Shown here piece after piece: positions 35,000 through 45,071 of a stretch of 64,000 bases of DNA. Position 1 is the first letter of the stretch. Every line of letters starts with the position of its first letter. The stretch is from assembly GCA_963969345.1 (NCBI GenBank), contig OZ017767.1, positions 3,190,739-3,254,738 of the forward strand. Direction: 5' to 3'. A program made the translations under genes and the position numbers. The notes under the pieces were generated by a model. It was not told where the DNA came from, ran no database searches, and was given only the letters and a program-made list of their open reading frames with translations. This DNA comes from Turbatrix aceti. Lineage: Eukaryota > Nematoda > Chromadorea > Rhabditida > Panagrolaimidae.

Positions 35000-35452
35000 T
35001 CTGCTATAAAACCCGGAACATGAGAGACGAATTCATGGAAAATAACTTACCTCGGTCGTCGTCAGGGTATCAGAAACTCATAAAAGTGCCAGGCATCTGT
35101 GTAAATGCCATCAAAGTCTGCATTTAAAAAAAAAAGATCGCCGGATTCAACTTCGGAGTTGAAAAACGCGAAAGTTGGATACACAATGCCAAAAATTATT
35201 TCATTTTCGATACAAAAAATTCTTTTGCACTCGTTCAATTTCGATTTATTTTTTATGTTAAAATAAGTTAAAATACAGTTGTAACAAACCAAAATTTTCC
35301 TTATCCCCAGAAAACCACGCGTCACGAGATAACAATCACCTCATGCATCCGAAAATCAGTATAACAAAATCGAGGTCACATCGAATAGCGCCCCTCTTCC
35401 CTGTCTTATCTCCAATCAAAACCCGTAAAAATTTTCCAAATGAAGGGTCACA
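35000..35452. promoter_or_regulatory. Head-to-head promoter region, gatB / GT92 gene
   Basis: 453 bp between divergent start codons. The left part has the probable 5'UTR intron of gatB (35001-35050); the rest is A/T-rich and non-coding. No named element is seen. It probably serves both genes. Confidence 0.45.
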
Positions 35453-37358
35453 ATGAGGTACATGTCACCGGGATCGCAGCTGAAGTCAGTCATGCTCATC
35501 GCCAGGCGGCGCGTCACAAAAGTCTACATTTTCATATTCCTGGCCGTAGTTGCGTTCTATGCCGTCCTAAAATTCTCCAGATCCTATGGCACAAAGAAGC
35601 CGCATGGTCCTATCGCGATTTCTACCGTTACTTACTACGATGAGCCTAAATAGTGAGAAATGAGATTTTTTCTGACTTCCGACAGAGAAAATAAAAATTT
35701 CAGCTACCAATGGAATCACTCGGCAGTAGTCATGTTCCGGTCCTACCACGACATCGACCAGACCCAAAAGTGGCTTTGCATATCCAAAAACAGCACCGAT
35801 CACACTCTGACGTCTCCAACAAGTCCGAAAATCGCGTTTCAGTGGCTGTCATTTGCCAACTGTAAACTGTACCCCTTCCTCGCGGCCTGTGAGACAGTCG
35901 CCAACCCGACATCCATCCAGCTGACCACGTCTTCATCCAGCCTGGACCCTATCGAGCTCCCCTTCAAGCCTGCAATCAAGGAAAAACTCCCGGTTGTCAG
36001 CTGCGTCGGTTCCATCGCCCTGATGGAGCGCTGGCAGATGCTGGTGCTCTCCATCGAGACTTATGCCTATTTTGGCGTCGATCGCCAGGCTTATTACTTC
36101 CTCAGCGGAATCCCGGCCATCGAATCCCTGCTCAAGGCCTACGAAAAAGAAGGCTTAATCGACCTTCACTACATCGCGTTTCCAGAAATGGACGAAATAG
36201 ACTCCAAACTCGAACTTGACATGCGTGACATCGCTGGCACACTCAATGACTGTTTCATGACGTATCGCCAGGCTGCTGACTTTATCATCGTCAACGACGT
36301 CGACGATATTCTCATGCTCCGAAACGGAAGACAGTATCATTCGGAATTCGCCTTTTTCACGCACATGCAACCTGAAACTGACTACTTCCACTACGAATCC
36401 TACGTCGCAAATATCCGAGCCCCGAAGAAGCTTGCTGATTTTGACATTGTGGACACGCTGAACACGTCTTTGATGATCCCTCCCAAAACTGGGCACTGGG
36501 GTCTCGGGAAGAGTGTCTACAACACGTCGTGCGTGGAAACGGTACACTTCCACGAGCCTCTGACGTATGAAATTGGAAATTTGAACCGGTTCAACATCCC
36601 TGCGGAATACGGTGTTATTTTCCACGCTAGAAATTGGTTCCTTGGGGACAGTCCTGATGAGTTGGTGGACATAGACCAGGAAGTACGTTCAACTTAAAAA
36701 AATCTAATTTTAGAAAAAAGTTCTAAATTTTTTTTAATTTTTTTAAAAATTCAAAAGATTCAAAAAAATCTTTAAAAAATTTTGAAAAAATTCTAAATTT
36801 TTTTAAACTTGCATTTTTTTAAATTTTATATTACGAAAAAAAATTTACTAATAAAAAAAAATTTATCATGTAATTTAAAATCAAAATTTAAAAAACGTTT
36901 AATTAAAAAACACGAAAAAAAATTTCTGTAAACAAAATTTTTCTATAATTTTTATAAAGTACCGTAAACCCCAACTTTTCCAGACAAAAGAACTCAACGA
37001 GCTCTATCCCAACGTGAGCAGTATCATCTCAAATCGGCATATTGCCAAGATGGGCACCGCTTTCAAGCAACGAATGAAAAGTTTCATGACCAACCGCAAA
37101 ATAGCGTCCCTGGAATCTTCCGAGCTGTACTACAAGCTCATGGACGACTGCCTCTTCAACCTGTTCTACTCCAAGGTCGAGGGCGGCTCCGTGTGCCGGA
37201 CCTTTTATTCCTGCAACACTCCACCCTTCACGGACGTGAAATGCGTGCTGACAAAGCAGTCGTATGACAAAGTCCTCGTGGACAAGAATCTGGCAGTCTA
37301 CGTGCCACAGGGTGACGTTACTACCTTTGTAAATGATAATGGGTGCCATAACTATTGA
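35453..37358 (+). CDS. GT92 (DUF23) family glycosyltransferase, type II membrane protein
   Basis: Three exons: 35453-35652, 35704-36682, 36984-37358 (517 aa). A short basic cytosolic end is followed by one signal anchor (VYIFIFLAVVAFYAVL, about residues 24-39), giving Golgi type II topology. The catalytic domain shows the GT92 pattern: SCVGSIALMERWQML, then DFIIVNDVDDILM with the acidic DVD metal-binding motif near residue 265, then VHFHEPL. C. elegans GALT-1 of this family adds galactose to core fucose of N-glycans; the exact acceptor here is unknown. The family is greatly expanded in nematodes. The second intron (36683-36983) is a low-complexity A/T stretch of 301 bp. An out-of-frame ATG at 35440 precedes the start and could reduce translation. 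The 3' end lies only 64 bp from the end of the convergent gene. Confidence 0.88.
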
Positions 37359-37422
37359 AAATGTCAAATTTTATTTAGAACAATTCGTGAATGTAAACTT
37401 TACTCGTAAATTATTTAAATAC

Positions 37423-38134
37423 CTACTCACTTGGGCAAAATATTTCGTAGAGATCTTTGATGCGTTTGTAAACGTCGACATCGCATCCGGAACTCGCAAT
37501 CATGGCGGTAATCGTGCCGAGAAGATACAACGAGTTCAATTGGCGTTCGTTATCGTTTTCGTTCTCCTTGTCCTGTGTGGAATCGGGTACATCGACGGGC
37601 TCGGGCTGAGAAGACTCGATAGGGTCCGCTACCTGATTCTGAGAGCCTTCTGGTTCCGGTAGCCTCTCGCCCTAAAAATATTAATAAAATATCATTTTTT
37701 ATGTCGATTCACAAAAATTAAAAAAACAAACATACATAGTGCACCCCATGTCCAACATGCGTCAAAATACCGCTGACTTCGTATCCCAGATCATCCGAAA
37801 CAATGGATACGTAAACCGGGCATTCGTAGGACTGATTACAGTACCTGCACTCCTGACGAGCTCCATTGGCGTTCCGCTTGGCACCCCGGCGTTTGACAAA
37901 CTTGAACCAATGGCGAGTTTCTAGTTCTTGGAGATAGGCCTAAAAAAGTTAATAGGTAAACAAACAGAACTTAAAAAAAAGAAAAAAACATACCTTCATT
38001 TTTGTCTCGTTATCGAACAGTTTGTAGAGGCAATTATACTGATAGCCATGAAAATCCTTGAGATGTTGAGCGTACGCAGCGCTCGGATCGTCAGAACGTG
38101 GTAATGGAGCGACGCAGAATCGACACTTCGGCAT
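37423..38134 (-). CDS. Small Cys/His-rich (zinc-finger-like) protein, unknown function
   Basis: Three exons read leftward: 38134-37994, 37939-37736, 37671-37423 (197 aa, phase 0 at both introns). The N-terminus has CRFCVAPLPRSDD followed by HLKDFHGYQYNC, a C-x2-C...H-x4-H arrangement like a C2H2 finger. The second exon has ECRYCNQSYECP then LTHVGHGVHY, a second CxxC...HxxxH pair. The last exon is acidic and Gln/Asn-rich, ending in a predicted helix (LYLLGTITAMIASSGCDVDVYKR). I do not know a family for it. Metal and nucleic-acid binding are guesses from the Cys/His spacing. It is convergent with the GT92 gene (64 bp between stops) and downstream of the DCAF7 gene on the same strand. Confidence 0.7.
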
Positions 38135-38674
38135 TTTGTGCCAGTCAAAAGAGACAAAGTGAAGTGAAGTTATCGCTTGAAAGACGCAAAAAGATCCTTG
38201 TACAACTTTCCGTTCGGGAATCAAAAATTACGGTAGAAATAAAAATAGAACATTCGAAATTGAGCGGTAAAAAGTAACAAAAATAGCGAAAAAACGTTAT
38301 CTGAAGTAATCAGAGTTATTATCACATTTCTGATTTTCCGGAATATGACTTTTTGTACCTAATTTGTTACTTTTCGTCAGAGTAACTTTCGAGTTTTTGG
38401 CTTATTTTGTTATTTATGTTACTTTTCGTTCTTTCATCGCCAAACCCCAAAAAAATACAGTAGATTCGTTTATTCTTTTGAAAAAGTGAGCAAATATCAT
38501 TCTGAAGACAAAAGACACTGTGGAATTCTGTTTTTTTTCATCTTTCTTTCTGGGAAGAAGGCACTGCCACTAAAAAAACACAAACATAGTAAGTAGATAG
38601 ATCTCCCGCGTTAATTTTTGATTTTGAGCCAGATGTCGTTGGGTAGGTGTCGTCCGCGTTGTGCACAACCAACA
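38135..38674. other. Spacer with GTTAC palindromic repeat
   Basis: About 38270-38425 carries AAGTAACAAAAATAGCG and its inverted form TTTGTTACTTTTCG, a member of the repeat family found in introns at 40, 43, 46.7 and 48 kb. Nothing else is seen. Confidence 0.55.
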
Positions 38675-41603
38675 TCAGACTCTGAGCAATTCGAGTGATT
38701 GAGCATAGCATATTGATATCCAGTCGGTGAAGGCTGTCGACCAGCAGACATTTGTGATTTCGCCTTGGGCAGAATAGGCAAGGATGGGATCTTCGATGGG
38801 CTTCGGGAGGTTGTGGATGTCCCAGATGAGGGCCTGCGAGTCTTCGCCTGTAAAACGTCCTATAGAACTTTCTATTCACAATCCAATGCCTTCCAAAAAT
38901 ATCCCCCATAGTGGCAAACTTCGGGGTCGGATTTTTCTGCCAAATACCATTATTTTTTCTACCGACCCTAAAAAAACCCAAAAACAATTCTCACCTGCGG
39001 TGCAAATATGATCGTGACTGTGTGGAGCCCATGCAATTCCGCTGATGGCAGCCGAGTGATTTCTCAGCGTGGCCACCGGGATCGACGGCGTCCTGATATC
39101 GATGATGTAAACTTCAGGTGACGCGGTGGCGAAAGTCGCGAGGTAGTTTTGATCCTGTCTGTTCCATGCGAGTCTCAGAAGCGGTCTTCTGTGGGGTTCC
39201 TCGAAGAGGATCGTCGAATATTCCATGTGCCGGAGATCAAACATCCTCAGTGACCCGTCAGCGCCGACCGAGGCAAAAACTTCTCTTCCGAGTTTCGAGA
39301 AGGCGATGTCGAAGACTTCTTTGTCGTGGGCAATGAGTTGCGTCTTTACGGTGCCCTCGATGGCCCGGGCGGTATTGGCAATGGCCTGACCGGTCTCGAT
39401 CTGCCAGATCGTGCACGTCGTGTCGATGGACGACGTTCCGATCATCGAGACATCTGCTTCGTTCCAATCGGACGATGTCAGCGGTGCACAGTAGTCAGAT
39501 GTCCGGTTCTGCAAAAAAACAGGCGTTTTGAGACCGTGAACAAACCATCTCCAATGAACTCACGTTATTGAGCATGACTTCGAGTTTCGCGCCATGAGAT
39601 CCACCGACACGCCATAGCCTCAAATAATCGCCGGTTGTTGAGATCAAATCTGGGTGATTTCCTTTCTGAAATTTGCACACACAAAAAAAAATATAAAAAT
39701 CAGCTGCCCACAGTTTCAACTCACCGGATCAGGTATCCAATTAATTTTCGTAGCTGGATAGGGATGGTCAAAGGTTCCGAGGTGTGAGAAGTCACCGGTG
39801 TCTTCCCGTAACTGGACCAATGAAACCTGCAAAAAAACCAGTTGTGTGCATTTGTTCCTTCAGTCACAAAAAAACCAACCTTGTTGTTGTATTCCTCGAT
39901 GTAGCTACCCACAGCGAGTCTGAATTTCAAATCCGGTTCAGGTCGAGTCGACCAACTGGCGGCATACAGGGGAAACGGCGCTTGATGCCTGTAGATCTCC
40001 TTCCTCTTCGACGCCTGCCCTTGGTTGTTAACCGGGCCGCCGCTGTGGACTGTCTGCTGCTGTTGGGGGATGTATTGGTGGTTTTTGTCTGGTACATGCT
40101 GAAAATCACCGATTTGTAAATAAGGTTGAAAAAAAGGGTTATTTTGAACCCAAAAAGTAACAAAGTCCGAAGTAGTAATAAAATAGTAATAAAATAAGAT
40201 TTAAAAAATGTTACGCGCAAATTCAGAAAACCGAAAGTAACAAAATAGTGAAAATAAAATGTTATCCACCGCACCTGAAGTAACATAATAGAAACCAAAA
40301 CATGTTACTCGCAATTTTTTGATAACCAAAAGTAACAAAATAGCAAAGTTCGAATGTTATTCAGCGCACCTAAAGTAATAAAATAGTGAAAAAAGATGTT
40401 ATTCGCGAGTAACATTTTTAAACGCTATTATATTACTTCCGGTGCCCAGATTATAACATCCAAAAAGTAACAAAATAGCGAAAAATGGATGTTATCTTGT
40501 GAACAAAATATTTTTCAACTCTGCATTTTTTTTCTGATAAAAAATTCAAAAACCTACCGAAGACCCCGAAGGTCCAGCCTGGCCCTGGATTGTTGGTCTC
40601 ATAGCCGACGATGAAGGCTGAGGAAAAGCAAAATTGTTGATTCCACCCGAAGCTGACGCACTTTGTTGCTGGTTGATCGATGAATGCCCAGACGATGAGT
40701 GATTCTGATTCTGCTGCGCCTGAGCTTGGGCCTGGGCCTGTGACGATGGCGGTGGAGGCACGGGCGGCGGTTGCTGCTGTGGTTGCTGCGCGGATCTATT
40801 GTTACTACCCGCGATCGATTGCGGTTGTGGTACCTGAGAACCCGTCAATTGCGCAGTTCCGGCTGACGACACAGGCGCTGCAGAGCTGTTCGGAAGAGAA
40901 GAAGGAGGTGCGGATTGGGGTGGTTGCTGCTGAGGGGCTTGTTGGAGGGGAACAACGGTCGTGGATACGACCGTCGTCGCGGAGGATTGAGATTGTTGGT
41001 TCTGGTTTTGCGGAGGCTGTTGGGTAACCACCGGAACGTTTGCACTTGGGCCGAGTCTAGACGGTGGCTGGTAGTAAAAGTAGCCTTGCGGAGCGCTTGG
41101 GTGGGAGTTTGAAACCCCCGTTGACGCCGGTGAAGGCTGGGATTCGGATGCAGCCATTGCTATCTAAAAAAAATTATGTTTACTTGTTTAAAAAAATCCC
41201 ATCAAACTTTTTGCACAAAAGTCAAAAATTACGTTCAAAAGAATAAAAAAGTCGTCAAAAAGAAAAAAGAACGAACAAAAAAGTCATCTTTAGTCTCCAC
41301 GTGTACCGGAGATCCGCAAATTATTACACACCCCCCGGCAGAGATCATAAAAACTCACATAAGGGGCCTGCGACGGCAGATAAGGGACGCCCGCAGGGTA
41401 GTAGTGCGCTGCGGATGCGTCGGGTGGAGAGGTGACGGGAAACAACGCTTCGTAGCAGTTGAAATTAGGCTAAAGGATTGGTTAAAAATCTTAAGGTAGT
41501 GTTAAAGCCCTCGAAAAAAGTTGCCTACTTGAAACGATCCGGTGGCTTGCGGCGGTGGGTCAATGACGACGTTCGGCTGTCGCTGGGAGTGAATCGCGTC
41601 CAT
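38675..41603 (-). CDS. DCAF7/WDR68 (AN11-type) WD40 protein with Gln/Pro-rich N-terminal extension
   Basis: Eight exons read leftward: 41603-41529, 41469-41359, 41163-40558, 40098-39880, 39826-39725, 39665-39564, 39508-38995, 38847-38675 (633 aa). From about residue 293 it follows human DCAF7 closely: KRKEIYRHQAPFPLYA, FRLAVGSYIEEYNNK, TSSIDTTCTIW, VKTQLIAHDKEVFDIAF, ASVGADGSLRMFDLRH, WAPHSHDHICTAG and a final CYAQSLELLRV. DCAF7 is a small beta-propeller scaffold that binds DYRK/HIPK kinases and the DDB1-CUL4 ligase; C. elegans SWAN-1 is the counterpart. The roughly 290-residue N-terminus (Gln/Pro/Ser/Ala, several Tyr) is extra, since DCAF7 itself is about 342 aa. Three upstream exons join it in frame with phase-0 introns. 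An internal start near 41157 could give a shorter form. The intron at 40099-40557 is largely made of the GTTAC repeat. Divergent from TAPT1. Confidence 0.9.
40135..40515. repeat. GTTAC palindromic repeat cluster in a DCAF7 intron
   Basis: About four units of roughly 93 bp. Landmarks repeat in order: GCACCTGAAGTAACATAATAG, ATGTTACTCGC, AAAAGTAACAAAATAG, ATGTTATTCAGCGCACC. Near the right end the orientation inverts (GCTATTATATTACTTCCGG), making a hairpin. The cluster fills most of the 459-bp intron. Confidence 0.75.
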
Positions 41604-42127
41604 CCTCCCTGTCTCGAGTATTTGTTTGTTCTTCGCACTCTCAGTTCTTGCGTGTGTCCCTGCCGCAGGCGGCACTGCTTGTTTGACAATGCAAGCGCCA
41701 GAGGAGAGGATCCGAGAACGACAACAGGTGTGATTGATGGCTGAAAATGTTGCTTGAAATTTGTTATCCACCGCGATAGAGAACACGATTTTCAAAAAAC
41801 CATCAAAAAATACATAAAAATTCTTCCGGGCAAAAAGAAACGATCCATAAAGGCACATTTCGGGGACGATCACGTTGTACACGTCATAGCACACACCTGC
41901 AATCAAAAGCGAACGCTAAAAGCTAAAAAAAGCTTCCGAACGTTATCCACGGGCGAAACCAGGGTATGCACCCACGTGATTCACCGTGACGCACAGGGCA
42001 TCCCCGGTGAGGCGGCCGGCGACGGACTTACAAACCGACAAACGACGACGTTCGCGACGGGAACCCCCAAAAGGAACAATGACGTGCAATCAACATTTTT
42101 TATTGTTTTGGACTTCATGCTCGTCAG
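41604..42127. promoter_or_regulatory. Head-to-head promoter region, DCAF7 / TAPT1
   Basis: 524 bp between divergent start codons. Acceptor-like sites occur close to both starts: on the minus strand an AACATTTTCAG ending at 41742, and on the plus strand GCTCGTCAG directly before the TAPT1 ATG. Both could serve trans-splicing or 5'UTR introns. No coding sequence is seen. Confidence 0.45.
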
Positions 42128-44733
42128 ATGTCATCAGAAACTGTTTCTCCAACGCCTGAAGCGTCCCTCAGGCAACGGAGACAACCCCTGAATTTGGCGA
42201 CACCTAGGCGACTGTCTCCGTTAAAACCCTTGAAGCTCGAAGAATTCGACAACTTTATCGACGAGAAGACCGAGAAATTCCGTGGTCAGACGGATACACA
42301 TTCCCTCATTACCGATGGGGTGAGTGAAAAAACACCCGATGGAACACTGCCGGTGGCAGAAGACAGAGCCAGTGTGCTGGATGTCTTCTGGATGGAGCTG
42401 ACGAGGTATAATTCCGATCAACGAGGGACGTCTCCTGTAGCTGATGGGACATTTTCAGGGGCTACTCACTGCACAATGATGAAGCCAGGTACATGGAAAA
42501 GCGGAACAAGGTGTACGCCTTCATGCAGGTGCCCAAGGAGCTGGAGAGATTTCTGTTTTTTGGATTTTTGCAGTGCTTGGATGCATTTTGTTACGTGTTT
42601 ACGATCCTGCCCATCCGATGCGTTGTAAGTTACGGTTTTCAGTTCATGAAAAAAATTGTTTCATCGAAGTAACATCTTTCTTCGCTATTTTGTTACTTTT
42701 GGAAATCAAAAAATTGCGAGTAACACTTTTTCGACCCTATTTTATTACTTTAGGTGCGCTGAATAACGTTCAAACTTTACTATTTTATTACTTTTTGTTT
42801 TCACAATTCTGTGAGTAACACTTTTTCAACCCTATTTTATTACTTTAGGTGCGCTGGATAACATTCAAACCTTACTATTTTGTTACTTTTCATTTTCTAA
42901 ATTTTTGAAAGTAACATTTTTTGTCCTTGTGTTATTACTTTTCTGTGAAGTAACTTTCAATTTTTATCCCTATTTTGTTACTTTTCGTCGAATTATATTT
43001 TTTTTGGCTTCTTTTGTTACCTTTTGGGCGCTGTTTTTCTAGTATAACATCCAAATTGTGCTTTTGCAGGTAACGCTTCTCGCCTCTCTCTTTCGGGTCC
43101 GTCGATGGACGCACGCGAACACCTGTGACTTTCTAAAAGTCATGATCATCGTCACGGCTTCTGCGTTCATGCACCTCGTCGACACCTCCCGTCTCTACCA
43201 CATGGTCCGCGGCCAGGGAGTCATCAAGCTCTACATCGTGTACAACATGCTCGAGGTCGCGGACAAGCTCTGCAGCAGCTTTGGCCAGGACATCCTTGAC
43301 GCTCTCATGTGGACGGCGTCAGAAGTCGGTGGCAAGCGGAAACTCCTCTCGACGGCACTTCACCTCGCCGCTGCCATCGCCTACGCTTTTTCACATGCGT
43401 TGCTCGTTCTCCTCCAGGCGACGACACTCAACGTTGCCTTCAATTCTCAGGGACAGTCGCTGTTGACGATTCTCATGTCGAATAATTTTGTCGAGCTCAA
43501 GGGAGCCGTATTCAAGAAATTTGGCAAGCCGAATTTGTTCCAGATGTCGTGTTCGGATGTTCGGGAGCGGTTTCACATTATGGTACTGCTCATTTTTGTG
43601 ATTCTGAGGAATATGACTGCGAATCATTGGCGGATTGATCATCTCAACGAGCTTCTGCCTGATTTGGTGGGTTTTACAGCGATTTTTTTTAACAAAAAAA
43701 AATTACCTCAAAATGAATTTTTTTTCAGCTTCTGGTCGTTCTCTGCGAAGTCATGATCGACGCACTCAAGCACGCATTTATCACCAAATTCAACGACATC
43801 AATGCCGAAGTTTACCAAGGTAAACTTAATTTTTTTTCGCTTCTAGACCAAAATTACAAAAGTACGTGCTTCAGATTTTACGATCACTCTGGCTTTCGAC
43901 GTCGCTCGAAGCCGAGACGACAACGCGTTCAGCGACTTTGCGGATCAAGTATCCAGGCGAATGGGCTTTATTCCGATTCCCATATCCATCATGCTCATCC
44001 GAGCCATCTGGCAGTCCATCGACTTTACGAGCCCTCTCGCGACGACTTTCATCGTGACAACTTGGCTCCTGCTTCTCGCCATAAAAATCGTAAATGGATA
44101 CTACCTGTACGGAAAATCCAATGCCCGCATCGCGGAGTACAAGCTGCTACAGCGCCAGGAGGAGTACAACTTTTACCGGCGCAAAATGCTCTCTCACAAG
44201 TCTAAATCTGCTCCGAACTCCCCAAAACTCAGCATTTTGGATTTCCCGGGTAATTTGACTTTTTTTGGGGTTAAAAATCTATTTTTTTGGTTTTTCCAGA
44301 CGTACTTACTCAATCCAACAAAATCGGTGCTGGATTCACATTTTCCGACATTGCACCGCATTTCGACGAAGTCCGTCTCAAGATGGCCTCGCTCTCGCCG
44401 CACGACGACTCACCCACCCCGCGGCGATCCTTCTCCATGGTCAACTTCCACAACGTCGATGCGGAAGTCGCCAAATCAGATGGAGTGCCAGCGACGATCT
44501 TAGAAGCCGACGAAAAATCCACCGCCGAAGATTCCCACGAAGGAGGGCCGATTTCGGCACCGACGCCGAAGGAACGCAGCCAGCAGAGTCCTTCCCGACG
44601 CCAGAGCCCGGCCCGGCGAAAACAAACCCTTCTCCAGACCCCGTCGACCCCAGCCAGGGAGTGCGAAAGTCTCGAGGAGGTCCAGGCCTTCCAGCTGCTT
44701 GATTCTGAACCCGTCCAGGAAATACGGTCTTGA
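42128..44733 (+). CDS. tapt1: TAPT1-like multi-pass membrane protein (DUF747)
   Basis: Six exons: 42128-42405, 42459-42624, 43070-43666, 43729-43819, 43875-44249, 44300-44733 (646 aa). It matches human TAPT1 along its membrane domain: VPKELERFLFFGFLQCLDAF, GQGVIKLYIVYNMLEVADK, CSSFGQDILDAL, QATTLNVAFNSQ, LLTILMSNNFVELKG, KHAFITKFNDINAEVY and SRRMGFIPIPISIMLI. TAPT1 is an ER/ciliary-base transmembrane protein whose loss in humans causes a skeletal dysplasia with ciliary defects; its biochemical role is unsettled. The N-terminus (about 90 residues) and the Ser/Pro/Arg-rich C-terminal tail (about 130 residues) are poorly conserved. Intron 2 (42625-43069) is made almost entirely of the GTTAC palindromic repeat. 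A CTCGTCAG acceptor abuts the ATG. PAF1 follows 338 bp downstream on the same strand. Confidence 0.92.
42640..43050. repeat. GTTAC palindromic repeat cluster in TAPT1 intron 2
   Basis: Repeated GAGTAACACTTTTTC, CTATTTTATTACTTTAGGTGCGCTG and AATAACGTTCAAACTTTACTATTTT, the inverse orientation of the cluster in the DCAF7 intron. It occupies most of the 445-bp intron and leaves only short ends for splice signals. Confidence 0.75.
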
Positions 44734-45071
44734 CGATGCCAAATATTTAGGCGTAGCTATTTTGATGCATTCCATACAGTCGTGAACATGTGTAACGAGT
44801 TGGATACAGGTAGTAATAACTTATTAACTGTGCAACTTGAAATAATCGTAACAGATAAAGAAAGCTTTATTTATGAGTGATCCTGGAAAAATTTTTCGTG
44901 GAGGGATAAATTTTCAGGATTTTCGATATTTTTAAGTTTGGCATTGTGTTCCCAACAAACTAAGCTTCCGAATATTTTGTTCGTTTTGTTTTTCCGCGGC
45001 TACTCAGGCTTTCACCGTTTCCGCATTTACCTGTTTTTTGTACATCGTTACCTTGTCATTAATCAATCAAA
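44734..45071. other. Short spacer TAPT1 to PAF1
   Basis: 338 bp, A/T-rich, with AGATAAAGAAAG and TTTATTTATGAG but no perfect AATAAA. The two genes share a strand, so co-transcription as a nematode operon is possible. The gap is longer than the typical 100 bp of C. elegans operons, so this is only a possibility. Confidence 0.35.

Noticed and set aside
40680..41027. Plus-strand ORF opposite the Gln-rich DCAF7 exon
   Set aside because: It is a shadow of the CAG/CCT-rich coding strand; the minus frame has consistent splicing.
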